A DNA stretch of 64,000 nucleotides from UBA1213 sp051880775. GTDB lineage: Bacteria; Bacillota; Clostridia; Oscillospirales; Acutalibacteraceae. The notes below the pieces were generated by a model. That model was not told the DNA's origin. It made no database searches and worked only from the letters and a program-made list of their open reading frames with translations. The first letter of the stretch is position 1; every line of letters begins with the position of its first letter. A program made the position numbers and the translations under genes. This document shows positions 36,470-46,229 of this stretch, in pieces. Where the stretch lies: the NCBI GenBank assembly GCA_051880775.1, contig JBJEOP010000030.1:1-64000 (forward strand). Reading direction: 5' to 3'.

Positions 36470-37048
36470 TTATTTCTTTTTCTTTGATTTTGCAAAAACC
36501 ACTTCATTATAACCTTTGAAGGTATCGGGTGCAATCGTCAGCTTTCTTTCGGCAAGGTCGCATATAGTAAACGACATTCCCTCAATCATAGCATCTTCAA
36601 GACTTTTGTCGGCGGCTTTACGCATTTTTTCAACGCCGTCATAGTCACGGTCGTCAGATGTAAAATCCGCAATAAAAATCACCTTTTCAAGAAGTGACAT
36701 TCCGCATCTTCCTGTTGTATGGAATCTTACCGCATTTATAATATCTTCATCTTCAATTCCGAGAATAACCTTTAAGTAAGCACTGCCCGAAATAGCGTGC
36801 CATAGCTTTGGAGTTGAGCTTTCAAATTCCGTGAGTTCAATTCCGGCTTTTCTGATTAAATCGAACTGTTCTTCCTGTTCTGTTTCTTTTGTAATATCGT
36901 GCAGTATTCCTGCAATTTCCGCCTTCTGAGCGTCTGCACCGTATTTTTTCGCAAGACGCACAGCCTCTTTTGCAACATTTTTTGAATGTTCGTAACGCTT
37001 TGATGAAAGTCTGTCCTTTATGATTTTGTCATAATCCTTAACTGTCAT
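36470..37048 (-). CDS. yqeK: YqeK-family HD phosphohydrolase
   Basis: 192 residues. The HD domain has RYEHSKNVAKEAVRLA and AGILHDITKE, with a later His in VRFHTTGR. YqeK hydrolyses diadenosine tetraphosphate symmetrically. The inner ATG at 37048 is preferred, because GGAG overlaps the ATG five codons earlier. It is part of the nadD-yqeK-rsfS operon. Confidence 0.93.
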   Translation of the reverse strand: MTVKDYDKIIKDRLSSKRYEHSKNVAKEAVRLAKKYGADAQKAEIAGILHDITKETEQEEQFDLIRKAGIELTEFESSTPKLWHAISGSAYLKVILGIEDEDIINAVRFHTTGRCGMSLLEKVIFIADFTSDDRDYDGVEKMRKAADKSLEDAMIEGMSFTICDLAERKLTIAPDTFKGYNEVVFAKSKKKK

Positions 37049-37124
37049 TTTTATCAACTCCATAAAAATTATACAAATAGATTATACCAACATATAATTT
37101 GTCTTTCAAGCATAAATTATTCTT

Positions 37125-37721
37125 TCAGATATACAGCTTGTTTTTATCTATATATTTTCTTACTTCATTTGCAAGAAGTCCGTCCGTGCTTTCGCCGTTT
37201 TGTATTTTTCTGCGGATTTCCGTTGACGAAACGGTGATAACACCTGCGTCAAGGATTTCGGTTTTTGCTCCGAGGTTTTTAAGATATTCTGCCTGTTTTT
37301 CAAGAATCTTTATATCATCGTCATTTCTCGGCACACCGCACACCGTAGTAAGAGAAAAAATAATCTCAGGGTGTTTCCAGGTCTGAATCGACATAAACAT
37401 ATCGGCACCCGTTATCAAAAACAGTTCGTCATCTTTATACTGCTGTGAAAGCTCTTGCAGTGTAAGATAAGTATAGCTTGCACCTTTTCTTTTGATTTCA
37501 ATGTCGCTCACCTGTGCAAAGGGCAAATCTTTTACTGCAAGACGGCACATTTGCAGTCTGTCCTGCGGTGACACAGAATTATCGCACTGTTTATGCGGCG
37601 GAATATAAGTCGGAATAATCAGCACTCTGTCAAGGCTCAGTTTTTTTACAAAAGCCTGTGCAAGCTGAATATGACCAATATGTATCGGATTAAAGCTTCC
37701 GCCAAACATAGCTGTTCTCAC
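37125..37721 (-). CDS. nadD: Nicotinate-nucleotide adenylyltransferase
   Basis: 198 residues. The nucleotidyltransferase motif FGGSFNPIHIGHIQLA is at residues 6-21, and the C-terminal VSSTEIRRKI near 170. It makes deamido-NAD from nicotinate mononucleotide and ATP. The start is a GTG at 37721 with GGGGTG six bases upstream; the ATG four codons in is too far from the site. Confidence 0.96.
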   Translation of the reverse strand: MRTAMFGGSFNPIHIGHIQLAQAFVKKLSLDRVLIIPTYIPPHKQCDNSVSPQDRLQMCRLAVKDLPFAQVSDIEIKRKGASYTYLTLQELSQQYKDDELFLITGADMFMSIQTWKHPEIIFSLTTVCGVPRNDDDIKILEKQAEYLKNLGAKTEILDAGVITVSSTEIRRKIQNGESTDGLLANEVRKYIDKNKLYI

Positions 37722-37755
37722 TTAAAACACCCCAGTCAAGTAAATTGAAAATTTC

Positions 37756-38061
37756 TTATTTTCTTCTGGCTTTTGGCAGTTCAATTTTCGGTGCTTTCGG
37801 ATTTCGTCTGAAAAGCACGAATTTTGAACCTATTACCTGTACAACATCGCACTGTGTTTCGGCGGCAATGTGTTCGGCAATTTCTCTTGAATCAACTCCC
37901 GCTGTTTCAAGTACTTTTCCCTTGATGAGTTCTCTTGCGGTAAGAGCGTCATCAGCCTGCTTGATAATCTGAGGACTTATGCCGCCCTTTCCGACCATAA
38001 CTATTGTATCAATATCATTTGCAAGAGAGCGTAAAAACGCCCTTTGTTTACTTGTAAGCAT
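37756..38061 (-). CDS. yhbY: YhbY-type CRM-domain RNA-binding protein
   Basis: 101 residues, a single CRM domain: LTSKQRAFLRSLANDIDTIV, then the GKGGISPQ loop near residue 25. YhbY associates with pre-50S particles and assists ribosome assembly. It precedes nadD by 34 bp. Confidence 0.94.
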   Translation of the reverse strand: MLTSKQRAFLRSLANDIDTIVMVGKGGISPQIIKQADDALTARELIKGKVLETAGVDSREIAEHIAAETQCDVVQVIGSKFVLFRRNPKAPKIELPKARRK

Positions 38062-38090
38062 TTATTGTTTCCTTTCGTAATAAGCATTTA

Positions 38091-38207
38091 ACACTGTTTC
38101 TTTTCTGAGTAATAGATGTTGGGACTTTGCCCCAAACCCCACAAGGGCTGCTCGCCCTTGACCTCGGCAGGTGTGAGCGACACCTGCACCCGCATAAAAA
38201 CTGTTTA
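38091..38207 (-). repeat. Dispersed repeat element, copy B
   Basis: This copy lies on the minus strand relative to A and C. The core order is the same: GGGTGCAGGTGTCGCTCACA, GTCAAGGGCGAGCAGCCCTT, GGGGTTTGGGGCAAAGTCC and TATTACTCA, ending GAAACAGT. The TGAGGGTACAAATTG end is truncated. It sits between yhbY and rdgB. Confidence 0.8.
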
Positions 38208-38245
38208 TAAATTTTCTCAGCACATCAAACTTGCGTAACTCACAA

Positions 38246-38280
38246 TAATTACGCATTACGAATTACGAATTACGCATTAT
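38246..38280. repeat. Intergenic ATTACGCATTACGAATT-type repeat
   Basis: Four tandem variants of ATTACGAATTACGCATTA lie just upstream of the rdgB stop. A related copy lies at 47581-47604, after trmFO. Confidence 0.6.
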
Positions 38281-38287
38281 TTTCAGT

Positions 38288-38884
38288 TTATTTTGCCAGT
38301 TTTTCCCTTAAAAGCTCCGCCAGCTCTTTAAGAGCCTTTCCCCTGTGACTGATTGCGTCTTTTTGCGTATTTGTCAGTTCGGCAAAGGTTTTGTTTCCTG
38401 TTGTAAAGAAAATCGGGTCATAACCAAAGCCGCCGTTTCCTCTCGGTGCATAGCCTATTGTACCGTCACACTTTCCACGGGCAAAAATCTTTTCGCCGTC
38501 AGGAAAATAACAGCATATAACACACTCAAAATGAGCATCACGGCTTTTGTTCTCCGCATCACGCATTTCAGCAAGCAGTTTTTCAATTTTTTCTTCGTCA
38601 GTTGCGTTTTCACCGGCATATCTTGCCGAAAAAACTCCCGGTCTGCCGTCAAGTGCATCAACAACCAGTCCCGAATCGTCGGCAATAGCCGGCATACCTG
38701 TTTTTTCACAGGCGGCTTTTGCTTTAAGCTCGGCATTTTCTTCAAAGGTTGTACCTGTTTCTTCGACATCATCAAGTGAAATACCGAGTTGTTTAGCGGT
38801 TTTAACCTCAATGCCAAGCGGTAGTAATATTCTGTCAAGTTCTTCTGCTTTTTTTTCATTATTTGAAGCTATAATAAATCTCAT
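38288..38884 (-). CDS. rdgB: XTP/dITP diphosphatase (RdgB/HAM1)
   Basis: 198 residues. The family motifs ASNNEKKAEELDRIL at residues 6-20, ADDSGLVVDALDGRPGVFSA near 70 and GFGYDPIFF near 150 are present. It removes deaminated purine nucleotides from the dNTP pool. The ATG at 38884 sits behind GGGAGGGTGA; an in-frame GTG three codons earlier is inside the site. Confidence 0.95.
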   Translation of the reverse strand: MRFIIASNNEKKAEELDRILLPLGIEVKTAKQLGISLDDVEETGTTFEENAELKAKAACEKTGMPAIADDSGLVVDALDGRPGVFSARYAGENATDEEKIEKLLAEMRDAENKSRDAHFECVICCYFPDGEKIFARGKCDGTIGYAPRGNGGFGYDPIFFTTGNKTFAELTNTQKDAISHRGKALKELAELLREKLAK

Positions 38885-38914
38885 AAACTTCACCCTCCCT
38901 TTAAGGTCTGAACA

Positions 38915-39835
38915 TTATTCCTTGTTTTCAACCGCAAAAAGTGCTTTTGCAAATTCCTCAGGATTGAACGGCTGTAAGTCGTCAATCTGCTCCCCTACTC
39001 CTATATATTTTACAGGCACATCAAGTTCTTCCTTTATTGCCAGAACAACGCCTCCCTTTGCCGTTCCGTCAAGTTTGGTGAGAACAATGCCTGTAATTCC
39101 TGCCGCAGTTTTAAATTCTTTTGTCTGATTAACCGCATTTTGTCCTGTTGTTGCGTCAAGTACAAGAAGTACCTCTTTTGCAGCTCCGGGAAGCTCACGG
39201 TCGATAATTCTGTTGATTTTTTCAAGCTCACCCATAAGATTTTTCTTGTTATGAAGTCTGCCTGCTGTATCAACAATAATTATATCGCTGCCCTTTGCCT
39301 TTGCAGACGATATAGAATCAAAAACAACTGCCGCCGGGTCGGCACCCTCACCCTGTTTTACTATATCGGCACCGGAACGCTCAGCCCATATTTGCAGCTG
39401 GTCGATAGCGGCGGCACGGAATGTATCAGCGGCGGCAAGAGTAACCTTTTTGCCCTGACGGACAAAGTTTGCCGCCATTTTTCCGATTGTTGTGGTTTTG
39501 CCTACGCCGTTTACACCTATTACAAGAATAACAGACGGCTTTGTGCTTATGTCGAGTTCCTGTCCACCTGAAAGCATTTCGCTTATTACATCGGCAAGCA
39601 GGTCGTGTATTTTTTCAGGGTCGGTAATACCCTCTTTTTTTACTCTTGTACGGAGTTCACCGCATATTTTTTCAGCCGTTGTCATTCCGACATCGCCCAT
39701 TATCAGAATTTCTTCAAGCTCTTCAAAGAGTTCTTCGTCAATCTTTGTAAACGATTTCAACACACTGTCGATTTTTCCGACAATAGAGTCCCTGGTCTTT
39801 TTCAGACCCTCTTTAATTTTTGCAAAAAATCCCAT
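38915..39835 (-). CDS. ftsY: Signal recognition particle receptor FtsY
   Basis: 306 residues, NG domain only, with no long acidic A domain. The G motifs are complete: GVNGVGKTTTIGKMAANF near residue 110, DTAGRLHNKKNL near 195 and LTKLDGTAKGG near 252. It receives SRP-ribosome complexes at the membrane for co-translational insertion. It follows smc by 30 bp, the conserved order. Confidence 0.97.
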   Translation of the reverse strand: MGFFAKIKEGLKKTRDSIVGKIDSVLKSFTKIDEELFEELEEILIMGDVGMTTAEKICGELRTRVKKEGITDPEKIHDLLADVISEMLSGGQELDISTKPSVILVIGVNGVGKTTTIGKMAANFVRQGKKVTLAAADTFRAAAIDQLQIWAERSGADIVKQGEGADPAAVVFDSISSAKAKGSDIIIVDTAGRLHNKKNLMGELEKINRIIDRELPGAAKEVLLVLDATTGQNAVNQTKEFKTAAGITGIVLTKLDGTAKGGVVLAIKEELDVPVKYIGVGEQIDDLQPFNPEEFAKALFAVENKE

Positions 39836-39865
39836 TTAATATCCCTCCGCTCAAAAAATAAGAAG

Positions 39866-42800
39866 TTACGCTTTTATTCCGAGTTTTTGCTCAACTTCGC
39901 TTGCACGAAGTTCAAGAAGCTTTGAAATGCCCCTGTCCTGCATTGTAACGCCGTAAAGAACATCAGCCTCTTCCATTGTTCCCCGTCTGTGAGTAATGCA
40001 AATAAACTGAGTATTGTCGTTCATTCGGCGTAGGTATGACGCAAAGCGGTAAACGTTTACATCGTCAAGTGCCGCCTCGATTTCGTCCATTACACAGAAC
40101 GGTGCAGGGCTTACTTTCATTATAGCAAAATACAGAGCGATTGCAACAAGAGCTTTTTCGCCGCCTGAAAGAAGCTCAATATGAGATACGATTTTTCCCG
40201 GCGGTTCAACGGAAATGTCAATGCCCGTTGTAAGAACATTTTCGGGGTCAGAAAGCGACAATGACGCTTTTCCGCCGCCGAAAAGTTCAACAAATGTTTC
40301 TGAAAAATTCTTATTGATAAGATTAAACCTGTCAATGAAAATTTCACGCATTTGCTTTGTCAGCTCGCCTATAAGTTTTGTGAGTTCGGCTTTTGACTTT
40401 TCGACATCGCCTATCTGAATTTTCAGAAATTCGTAACGCTCGCTGACTTCCTTATATTCTTCAATCGCAGAAACATTGACAGAACCGAGTGAGCGTATTT
40501 TCTGTTTGAGTTCGGTAAGTCTTCGCTGTGCTTTTCCCGTATCCTCAATTTTTATTGCGATTTTTTCCGCCTCACGCTTTGTCAGCTCGTATTCTTCCCA
40601 CAGCTTGCGGATAATTTCGTCATATTCTTTCTGTAAATTATTCCGTCTTTCTTCAAGCCGTGCAAGCTCGCCGCTGACATTTTCACGCTCGGAGGTTTTC
40701 TCACGCTCCATTTGTCTGAGTTCGGTTGAACGCTTTTCGAGGTTCATTCTTTCGGCATTCAGCTGTCCGATTGATTTTTCCGACTGCTTTGCCTTTTCTG
40801 TCAGTTCTTCTGACTGCTTTGAGAGTTCTTCAATTTCCGTTCTTATTGAATTATTCTTTTCGAGAATTTCAGCACTTTCGGCTTTGTACTGCTTTATCTT
40901 TTCATCTGATGAGCCGAAACGCATATTTGCGTTTTCAATATCGCTTTTTGCCGATGAAATATCCTTTTCGATTGTAAGAATTTCAAGACGGATTTCCTGC
41001 ATTCTGTCGGTAATGCTTTCACGCTTGCGGACATATTCGGCTTTGTCTCCCGACAATAGTAACGCACTCTGTTCCTTTTCGGCAATTTGTCTGTTATATT
41101 CGTCAAACTCCGCCTTTGATGTTTCCATAATTTTCGTAAGCTCCGAAAGTCTTTCAACGGAATTTTTGCGTTCATTCTGCACTTCAACAAGTGATTTTTC
41201 GGTTGACTGAATTTCGGAATTACGGCTTTTTATTTCAGCCTCAATTTTTATTTTATCCTCGTTTACTGCCGTCAATTCCTCACGCAGCTTTGAAAGCTCA
41301 ATCTGAGCCTGTTGTGCCTGTTTTTCTGCCTTTTCAAAGTTCTGACGGGCAATATCTGCCTGTCCGGAAATTTTCTGAGCCTCAGTGCGAATTTTTTCAA
41401 TTTCTGCCGCACGACCGAGAAGTCCCGTATTTTTCGCAAGAGAACCTCCTGTAAGCGAACCGCCGGCATTTACAACCTGACCGTCAAGAGTAACAATTCG
41501 GAAACGATAGGCGTATTTTCTTGCAATTTCCGTTGCACAGTCAAGATTTTCGGCAATTACAATTCTTCCGAGGAGTGAATGAAGTATTCCCTTGTAGCAG
41601 TCGTCGCACGAACACAGCTGTGACGCAATACCGATAAAACCGCTGCACTGTTCAAGTCCGTTTTCGCTGAGCTCACGACCCTTTATGGTTGACATAGGGA
41701 GAAATGTTGCTCGTCCACCGTCGTGTTTTTTAAGAAACGCAATAGCTCGTTTTGCGTCGTTGTCGTCGGTTGTAACGATATTCTGCATAGCGGCACCGAG
41801 TGCGGTTTCAATGGCAATGCTGTATTCCGACGGCACTTTTATTACTCGTGACACAGGACCGTGAATACCCGTGAGAACACCTCTTTTTGCCTCACGCATA
41901 ACACTTTTTACACTGTGCGTAAAGCCTTCAAGATTGCGTTCAAGCTCTTCAAGCATTTTTGCCTTTCGGAAAAGCTGTTCGCTGTCAAGCGAGAGCTTGT
42001 CCGCCTGTTTTTTCAACTCGTTACAGCTGTTGTTTTTATTTCTGAGAATAAGCTCCTGACCGTCTGCACGGTTTTTGAGATATGTAATCCTGTCAAGGCA
42101 GTCATTAAGCATTTTGTCATAATCATCAATGATATTTCTGAGTGTTTTAATCTGTGAATCACGGGCTTTTATGGTATTTTCGACAACATCCATTCTTCCC
42201 GTAATTTCATTTATTGACGATGATGATGTCATATATCTGATTTTTGCGTCAGATGATTTTGCGGTAAGTTCGGCAATAAGAGCGTTGATTTTGTCGAGTT
42301 TTTCACCCGACTCACTCTCGCCCGATTTAAGAGAACCGAGTTCGGAGGTGCATTTTTCAAGCTCGGACTGTTTCTCCGAAAGCTTTTCCGTATGCTGCAA
42401 AATCAGCTTTTGTTTTTCTTCTATTTCAAGCTTTATCTGTTCTCCCGAATCCTGCATTACGGCTATATCGGCGGTAATGCGGTCTATTGTCTGACGGTTG
42501 TGCAGAATATCGTTCTTTAAAACGGAAATCTGCGATTTCTTTTCTGACGCCTGTTCTTCATAGGCTGAAATTTCACGCCTTATCTCGTCAACACGGGAGG
42601 AAAATGTGCTTTGCTCCAAAAAGATTTTTTCGCTTTCGGTCTGTATTTTTTCGAGTGCATTTTCAGCGTCGTTGTACTGACTTCGTGCAACCGAAATTTT
42701 ATCCTCCTGTTCACGGATTACAAGTGCGGATTTTTCAAGAGTTTTCAGCCACAGTGCAATTTCCAGACCACGCTTTTCTTCTGCACAGGCAAGATATGTT

Positions 42801-43438
42801 TTCGCCTTTTCGGACTGAATACGCAAGGGCTCAACCCTGCCTTCAAGCTCCGTCATAATGTCACGCAGACGGACAAGGTTTTCCTCGGTTTTGTCAAGAC
42901 GGCGTTCTGCCTCGGCTTTTTTATATCTGAAACGTGAAATTCCCGCCGCTTCCTCAAAAATTTCACGCCTGTCCTCGCCTTTTGAGGAAACAATTGAGTC
43001 GATTTTGCCCTGACCTATCATAGAATATCCGTCACGGCCAAGACCCGTATCCATAAAAAGCTCGTGTATATCCTGTAATCTTACGGCGGCATTATTTATA
43101 AGATATTCGCTGTTGCCCGAACGGTAAAAACGTCGTGTAACGGCAACCTCGTCACCGTCAAACTGCAAGGTTCTGTCGCTGTTGTCGATTGACAGAGTAA
43201 CCTGTGCATAGCCTGTACGCTTTCTTTGCTGTGTACCGTTAAAGATAACGTCCTCCATTTTTGAACAACGCAGCGACTTTGCCGACTGCTCGCCAAGCAC
43301 CCAGCGTATAGCGTCGCTTATGTTGCTTTTGCCGCTGCCGTTAGGACCTACAACCGCTGTAATACCGTTTGTAAAGTCAAGTTTTGTTTTATCGGGAAAT
43401 GTTTTGAAACCCTGTACTTCAAGAGATTTTAATCGCAC
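39866..43438 (-). CDS. smc: Chromosome segregation protein SMC
   Basis: 1190 residues. An N-terminal Walker A (VVGPNGSGKSNISDAIRWVL near residue 30), long coiled coils on both sides of a hinge with GRIVIAENLDCATEIARKYA nearby, and a C-terminal signature (LLSGGEKALVAIAL) with Walker B (FCVMDEIEAALDD near 1100) are present. It works with ScpA and ScpB to organise and segregate chromosomes. The start is GTG with GGACGGTG-like pairing upstream. Confidence 0.98.
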   Translation of the reverse strand: MRLKSLEVQGFKTFPDKTKLDFTNGITAVVGPNGSGKSNISDAIRWVLGEQSAKSLRCSKMEDVIFNGTQQRKRTGYAQVTLSIDNSDRTLQFDGDEVAVTRRFYRSGNSEYLINNAAVRLQDIHELFMDTGLGRDGYSMIGQGKIDSIVSSKGEDRREIFEEAAGISRFRYKKAEAERRLDKTEENLVRLRDIMTELEGRVEPLRIQSEKAKTYLACAEEKRGLEIALWLKTLEKSALVIREQEDKISVARSQYNDAENALEKIQTESEKIFLEQSTFSSRVDEIRREISAYEEQASEKKSQISVLKNDILHNRQTIDRITADIAVMQDSGEQIKLEIEEKQKLILQHTEKLSEKQSELEKCTSELGSLKSGESESGEKLDKINALIAELTAKSSDAKIRYMTSSSSINEITGRMDVVENTIKARDSQIKTLRNIIDDYDKMLNDCLDRITYLKNRADGQELILRNKNNSCNELKKQADKLSLDSEQLFRKAKMLEELERNLEGFTHSVKSVMREAKRGVLTGIHGPVSRVIKVPSEYSIAIETALGAAMQNIVTTDDNDAKRAIAFLKKHDGGRATFLPMSTIKGRELSENGLEQCSGFIGIASQLCSCDDCYKGILHSLLGRIVIAENLDCATEIARKYAYRFRIVTLDGQVVNAGGSLTGGSLAKNTGLLGRAAEIEKIRTEAQKISGQADIARQNFEKAEKQAQQAQIELSKLREELTAVNEDKIKIEAEIKSRNSEIQSTEKSLVEVQNERKNSVERLSELTKIMETSKAEFDEYNRQIAEKEQSALLLSGDKAEYVRKRESITDRMQEIRLEILTIEKDISSAKSDIENANMRFGSSDEKIKQYKAESAEILEKNNSIRTEIEELSKQSEELTEKAKQSEKSIGQLNAERMNLEKRSTELRQMEREKTSERENVSGELARLEERRNNLQKEYDEIIRKLWEEYELTKREAEKIAIKIEDTGKAQRRLTELKQKIRSLGSVNVSAIEEYKEVSERYEFLKIQIGDVEKSKAELTKLIGELTKQMREIFIDRFNLINKNFSETFVELFGGGKASLSLSDPENVLTTGIDISVEPPGKIVSHIELLSGGEKALVAIALYFAIMKVSPAPFCVMDEIEAALDDVNVYRFASYLRRMNDNTQFICITHRRGTMEEADVLYGVTMQDRGISKLLELRASEVEQKLGIKA

Positions 43439-43467
43439 TTTCTCACCGTCCTGATTTTAGCAAATAA

Positions 43468-43505
43468 GCTGACCTTTTGCACAACTTCACTCTCCACTCT
43501 CCGCT
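43468..43505. repeat. Intergenic CACTCTCCACTCTCC-type repeat with GCTGAC box
   Basis: AAGCTGACCTTTTGCACAAC is followed by TCACTCTCCACTCTCCGC. It shares the box and tail with 49812-49859 and 56466-56509. Confidence 0.6.
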
Positions 43506-43506
43506 C

Positions 43507-44520
43507 TCAGAATTGCGGTACATACCGGCATACGGTCTGATATTTTGAAAGCCGTAAGTCCTGACGAACGATTGCGGTTATACCGAGCTTTGAAAGACGG
43601 TCAAGATTTTTTCGTTTCTGACCGATAAATCGTGAAACCGATTTCGGATTTATGAAAAATTCAACAACACCGCTTTTTATGTTCATTTTTTTGAGTTCTT
43701 CAACAGCGTTGTTGTACATAATTTCGCTTTCGCATAATTCACGGAATGCAGGGTGATATGCACCTGCCGCCATATTTTCACGCAGACTGTCGCTGTCGTG
43801 AAGTCCAAGACGGATAACATTTATGTTTCTGTCCTCAAAGTATTTCAGCAGCTTTGAACACAGACTGACACCCTCGTCAAGTTTTTGCGGCTGATATTTG
43901 CCGCTTGTATAAAGGTCATAAAGCTCTGTTCCCTTTAAGACTACCGTCGGATAAATGCGGACTGTATCGGGCTTTAAGGCGGCAATTTTTTCCGCCGTTT
44001 CAGTGTCTTTTTCGTCATCGCTTTTATAAAGTCCCGTCATCATCTGCAAGCCGAGCGACATACCACGTTCTTTTATCATTTCTGACGCATTTACAACATC
44101 AGATGAAGTATGCCCCCTGTGATTTGCAAAAAGAACATCGTCACTCATACTCTGAGCCCCGAGTTCAACGGCTGTAACACCGTATTTTTGAAGAATATCG
44201 AGTATTTCACTGTCGATTGCGTCAGGTCGTGTTGAAATTCTTATGCCGTAAAATCTTCCGCTTTGTACTGACGGTGCAGCCGCTGAAAGAAGCTCAATCA
44301 TATAATTTCTGTCTATTGCCGTAAAGCTGCCGCCAAAAAAAGCTATTTCGGCATTTTTTGTATTTTCGCCAAGACTGTTCTCGGCTGTTTTTATTGCGTT
44401 TTTTACATCCTGTGCTGTGGGCTGTTCCGATTTTCCCGTAATTTTACGCTGATTGCAGAAACTGCACTGGTGAGGACAGCCGTTATGAGGCACAAAAAGT
44501 GCTACATTTGAATGTTTCAA
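43507..44520 (-). CDS. Radical SAM protein, Elp3/YhcC-like
   Basis: 337 residues. The radical SAM cluster motif is CPHQCSFC (C-x3-C-x2-C) near residue 15, and GGSFTAID near 65 binds SAM. The Elp3-like layout includes RISTRPDAID and TAVELGAQSMSDD. It is a common Clostridial neighbour of rnc and smc whose substrate is not established. The start is a TTG that overlaps the rnc stop by 3 bp, which implies coupling. It lacks the Elp3 acetyltransferase domain. Confidence 0.85.
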   Translation of the reverse strand: MKHSNVALFVPHNGCPHQCSFCNQRKITGKSEQPTAQDVKNAIKTAENSLGENTKNAEIAFFGGSFTAIDRNYMIELLSAAAPSVQSGRFYGIRISTRPDAIDSEILDILQKYGVTAVELGAQSMSDDVLFANHRGHTSSDVVNASEMIKERGMSLGLQMMTGLYKSDDEKDTETAEKIAALKPDTVRIYPTVVLKGTELYDLYTSGKYQPQKLDEGVSLCSKLLKYFEDRNINVIRLGLHDSDSLRENMAAGAYHPAFRELCESEIMYNNAVEELKKMNIKSGVVEFFINPKSVSRFIGQKRKNLDRLSKLGITAIVRQDLRLSKYQTVCRYVPQF

Positions 44521-45215
44521 TATCCCATCAACTCCAAAGCTTCTCTTGCCGCCTGCTGTTCTGCCTCTTTCTTGCTGCGGCCGCCGCCCTTGCCGATTAC
44601 ATTGCTGTTAAGGTGAACCTCAACAAAAAAATGCTTATCGTGGTCGGGGCCTTCTTCCCCTGTTAATACATATTCAAGATGCTCCTCTGGATTTTTCTGA
44701 ATAATCTCCTGAAGATTTGTCTTATAGTCCTTAAATGCCCTCGGTTTAGGATTTTTTATTTCAGGCTCTACGAACGATAAGATAAATCTCCTTGCCTCCT
44801 CAATGCCGCCGTCAAGATAAATTGACGCAATAATCGCCTCAAATGCGTCGGCAAGAATTGACGGTCTTTCCTGTCCTTTAAGATTTCTTTCGCCCTTGCT
44901 GAGTTTAAGATAATCGCCGACACCCAGTGCCTTTGAAAAACGACACAGGCTTTTTTCGCAGACAAGCGACGCACGAAGCTTTGACAGCTCACCCTCAGGA
45001 AGATTCGGACAGTGATGAAAAATATAATCCGAAACAACTATGCTTAGTACGGCGTCACCGAGAAATTCAAGACGTTCATTGCTTTTTGTACCGTGTCTTG
45101 CCTCGTTTGCATAGGACGAATGTGTAAGTGCCGTTTCAAGATATGATATGTTTTTATAGGTGTAGCCTATTTTCTTTTCAAGACTTTTCATCTGAATTTC
45201 ATTCCTTTTATTCAT
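44517..45215 (-). CDS. rnc: Ribonuclease III
   Basis: 232 residues. The RNase III signature NERLEFLGDAVLSIVVSDYI lies near residue 45, the second acidic site is near DAFEAIIASIY at 115, and a C-terminal double-stranded RNA-binding domain ends GGGRSKKEAEQQAAREAL. It matures rRNA and cuts structured RNA. The ATG at 45215 overlaps the plsX stop (ATGAATAA). An alternative ATG eight codons in has AAAGGA upstream. Confidence 0.97.
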   Translation of the reverse strand: MNKRNEIQMKSLEKKIGYTYKNISYLETALTHSSYANEARHGTKSNERLEFLGDAVLSIVVSDYIFHHCPNLPEGELSKLRASLVCEKSLCRFSKALGVGDYLKLSKGERNLKGQERPSILADAFEAIIASIYLDGGIEEARRFILSFVEPEIKNPKPRAFKDYKTNLQEIIQKNPEEHLEYVLTGEEGPDHDKHFFVEVHLNSNVIGKGGGRSKKEAEQQAAREALELMGY

Positions 45216-46215
45216 TCTTTGATTTCAGCAAAACGATATTTTCTTCGATTTTTCCGATAACATCGGTATTTGTAAAATCAATTACGGACTTTATTGCGGT
45301 AACTATTGCTGTTGCCTTTGCACTGCCGTGAGTTTTGAGAACAGGCTTTGAAACGCCCATAACGGGAGCCGCTCCGTACTGGTTATAGTCAAAATACTGT
45401 TTGAGTTCGTTGAGGTCTTTTTTTATGATGAGTGCGGCAATTTTTGTTTTAAGGTTCTTGAAAAATACACCCTTGATTTTCTTGAACAGCTCTGCGGCAA
45501 CACCCTCGTACATTTTAACGATAACATTACCTGTAAAGCCGTCTGCAACAACAACATCGGTTGCTCCCGCAGGAATATCCCTTGCCTCAATATTGCCGAT
45601 AAAATTCAGCTTTGTATCTTTAAGGAGCTTAAATGCCTGATGCTGTAATTCGCCGCCCTTGTGTTCCTCAGTGCCGACATTTGCAAGGGCAACACGGGGA
45701 TTTTTAACTTTAAGGACATTTTCCATATATATTGAACCCATTATTCCGAACTGCTGTAACATTTCGGGACGAACCTCAATATTTGCACCGCTGTCAATGA
45801 GAAGTACAGGACCTTTTGATGTAGGCATAACAGGAGAAAAAGCCGGACGCTTTACGCCCTTGATGCGTTTTACTATGAGTGTTGCACCCATAATCAAAGC
45901 ACCGCTGTTGCCTGCCGAAAGAAATGCGTCACCCTCTCCGTTTGCAAGGAGTTTAAGTCCGACAGCCATAGACGAATTGTTCTTTGACTTCATTATTTCG
46001 CCTGCTTCATCTTCCATAGTTATAACATCGGGTGCGTCATAAATCTGCATATTGTCTATTTTGATATTGTTTTCCTGTGCGGTTTTTCTGATTATTTCTT
46101 CATTACCGACAAGGGCAATATCGGTATCCGTGTAAAGTTCCTTTGCCTGTGAACAGCCCTTTAATATTTCAAGTGGAGCATTATCTCCGCCGAATGCGTC
46201 AACTAAAATTTTCAT
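45208..46215 (-). CDS. plsX: Phosphate acyltransferase PlsX
   Basis: 335 residues, with the PlsX start ILVDAFGGDNAPLEILKGC and ALIMGATLIVKRIKGVKRPA near residue 100. It makes acyl phosphate from acyl-ACP for phospholipid synthesis. The inner ATG is chosen because GAAAGGA precedes it. No acyl carrier protein gene follows, unlike in many Firmicutes; rnc comes next. Confidence 0.95.
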   Translation of the reverse strand: MKILVDAFGGDNAPLEILKGCSQAKELYTDTDIALVGNEEIIRKTAQENNIKIDNMQIYDAPDVITMEDEAGEIMKSKNNSSMAVGLKLLANGEGDAFLSAGNSGALIMGATLIVKRIKGVKRPAFSPVMPTSKGPVLLIDSGANIEVRPEMLQQFGIMGSIYMENVLKVKNPRVALANVGTEEHKGGELQHQAFKLLKDTKLNFIGNIEARDIPAGATDVVVADGFTGNVIVKMYEGVAAELFKKIKGVFFKNLKTKIAALIIKKDLNELKQYFDYNQYGAAPVMGVSKPVLKTHGSAKATAIVTAIKSVIDFTNTDVIGKIEENIVLLKSKNE

Positions 46216-46229
46216 AAAAAAATCCTTTC

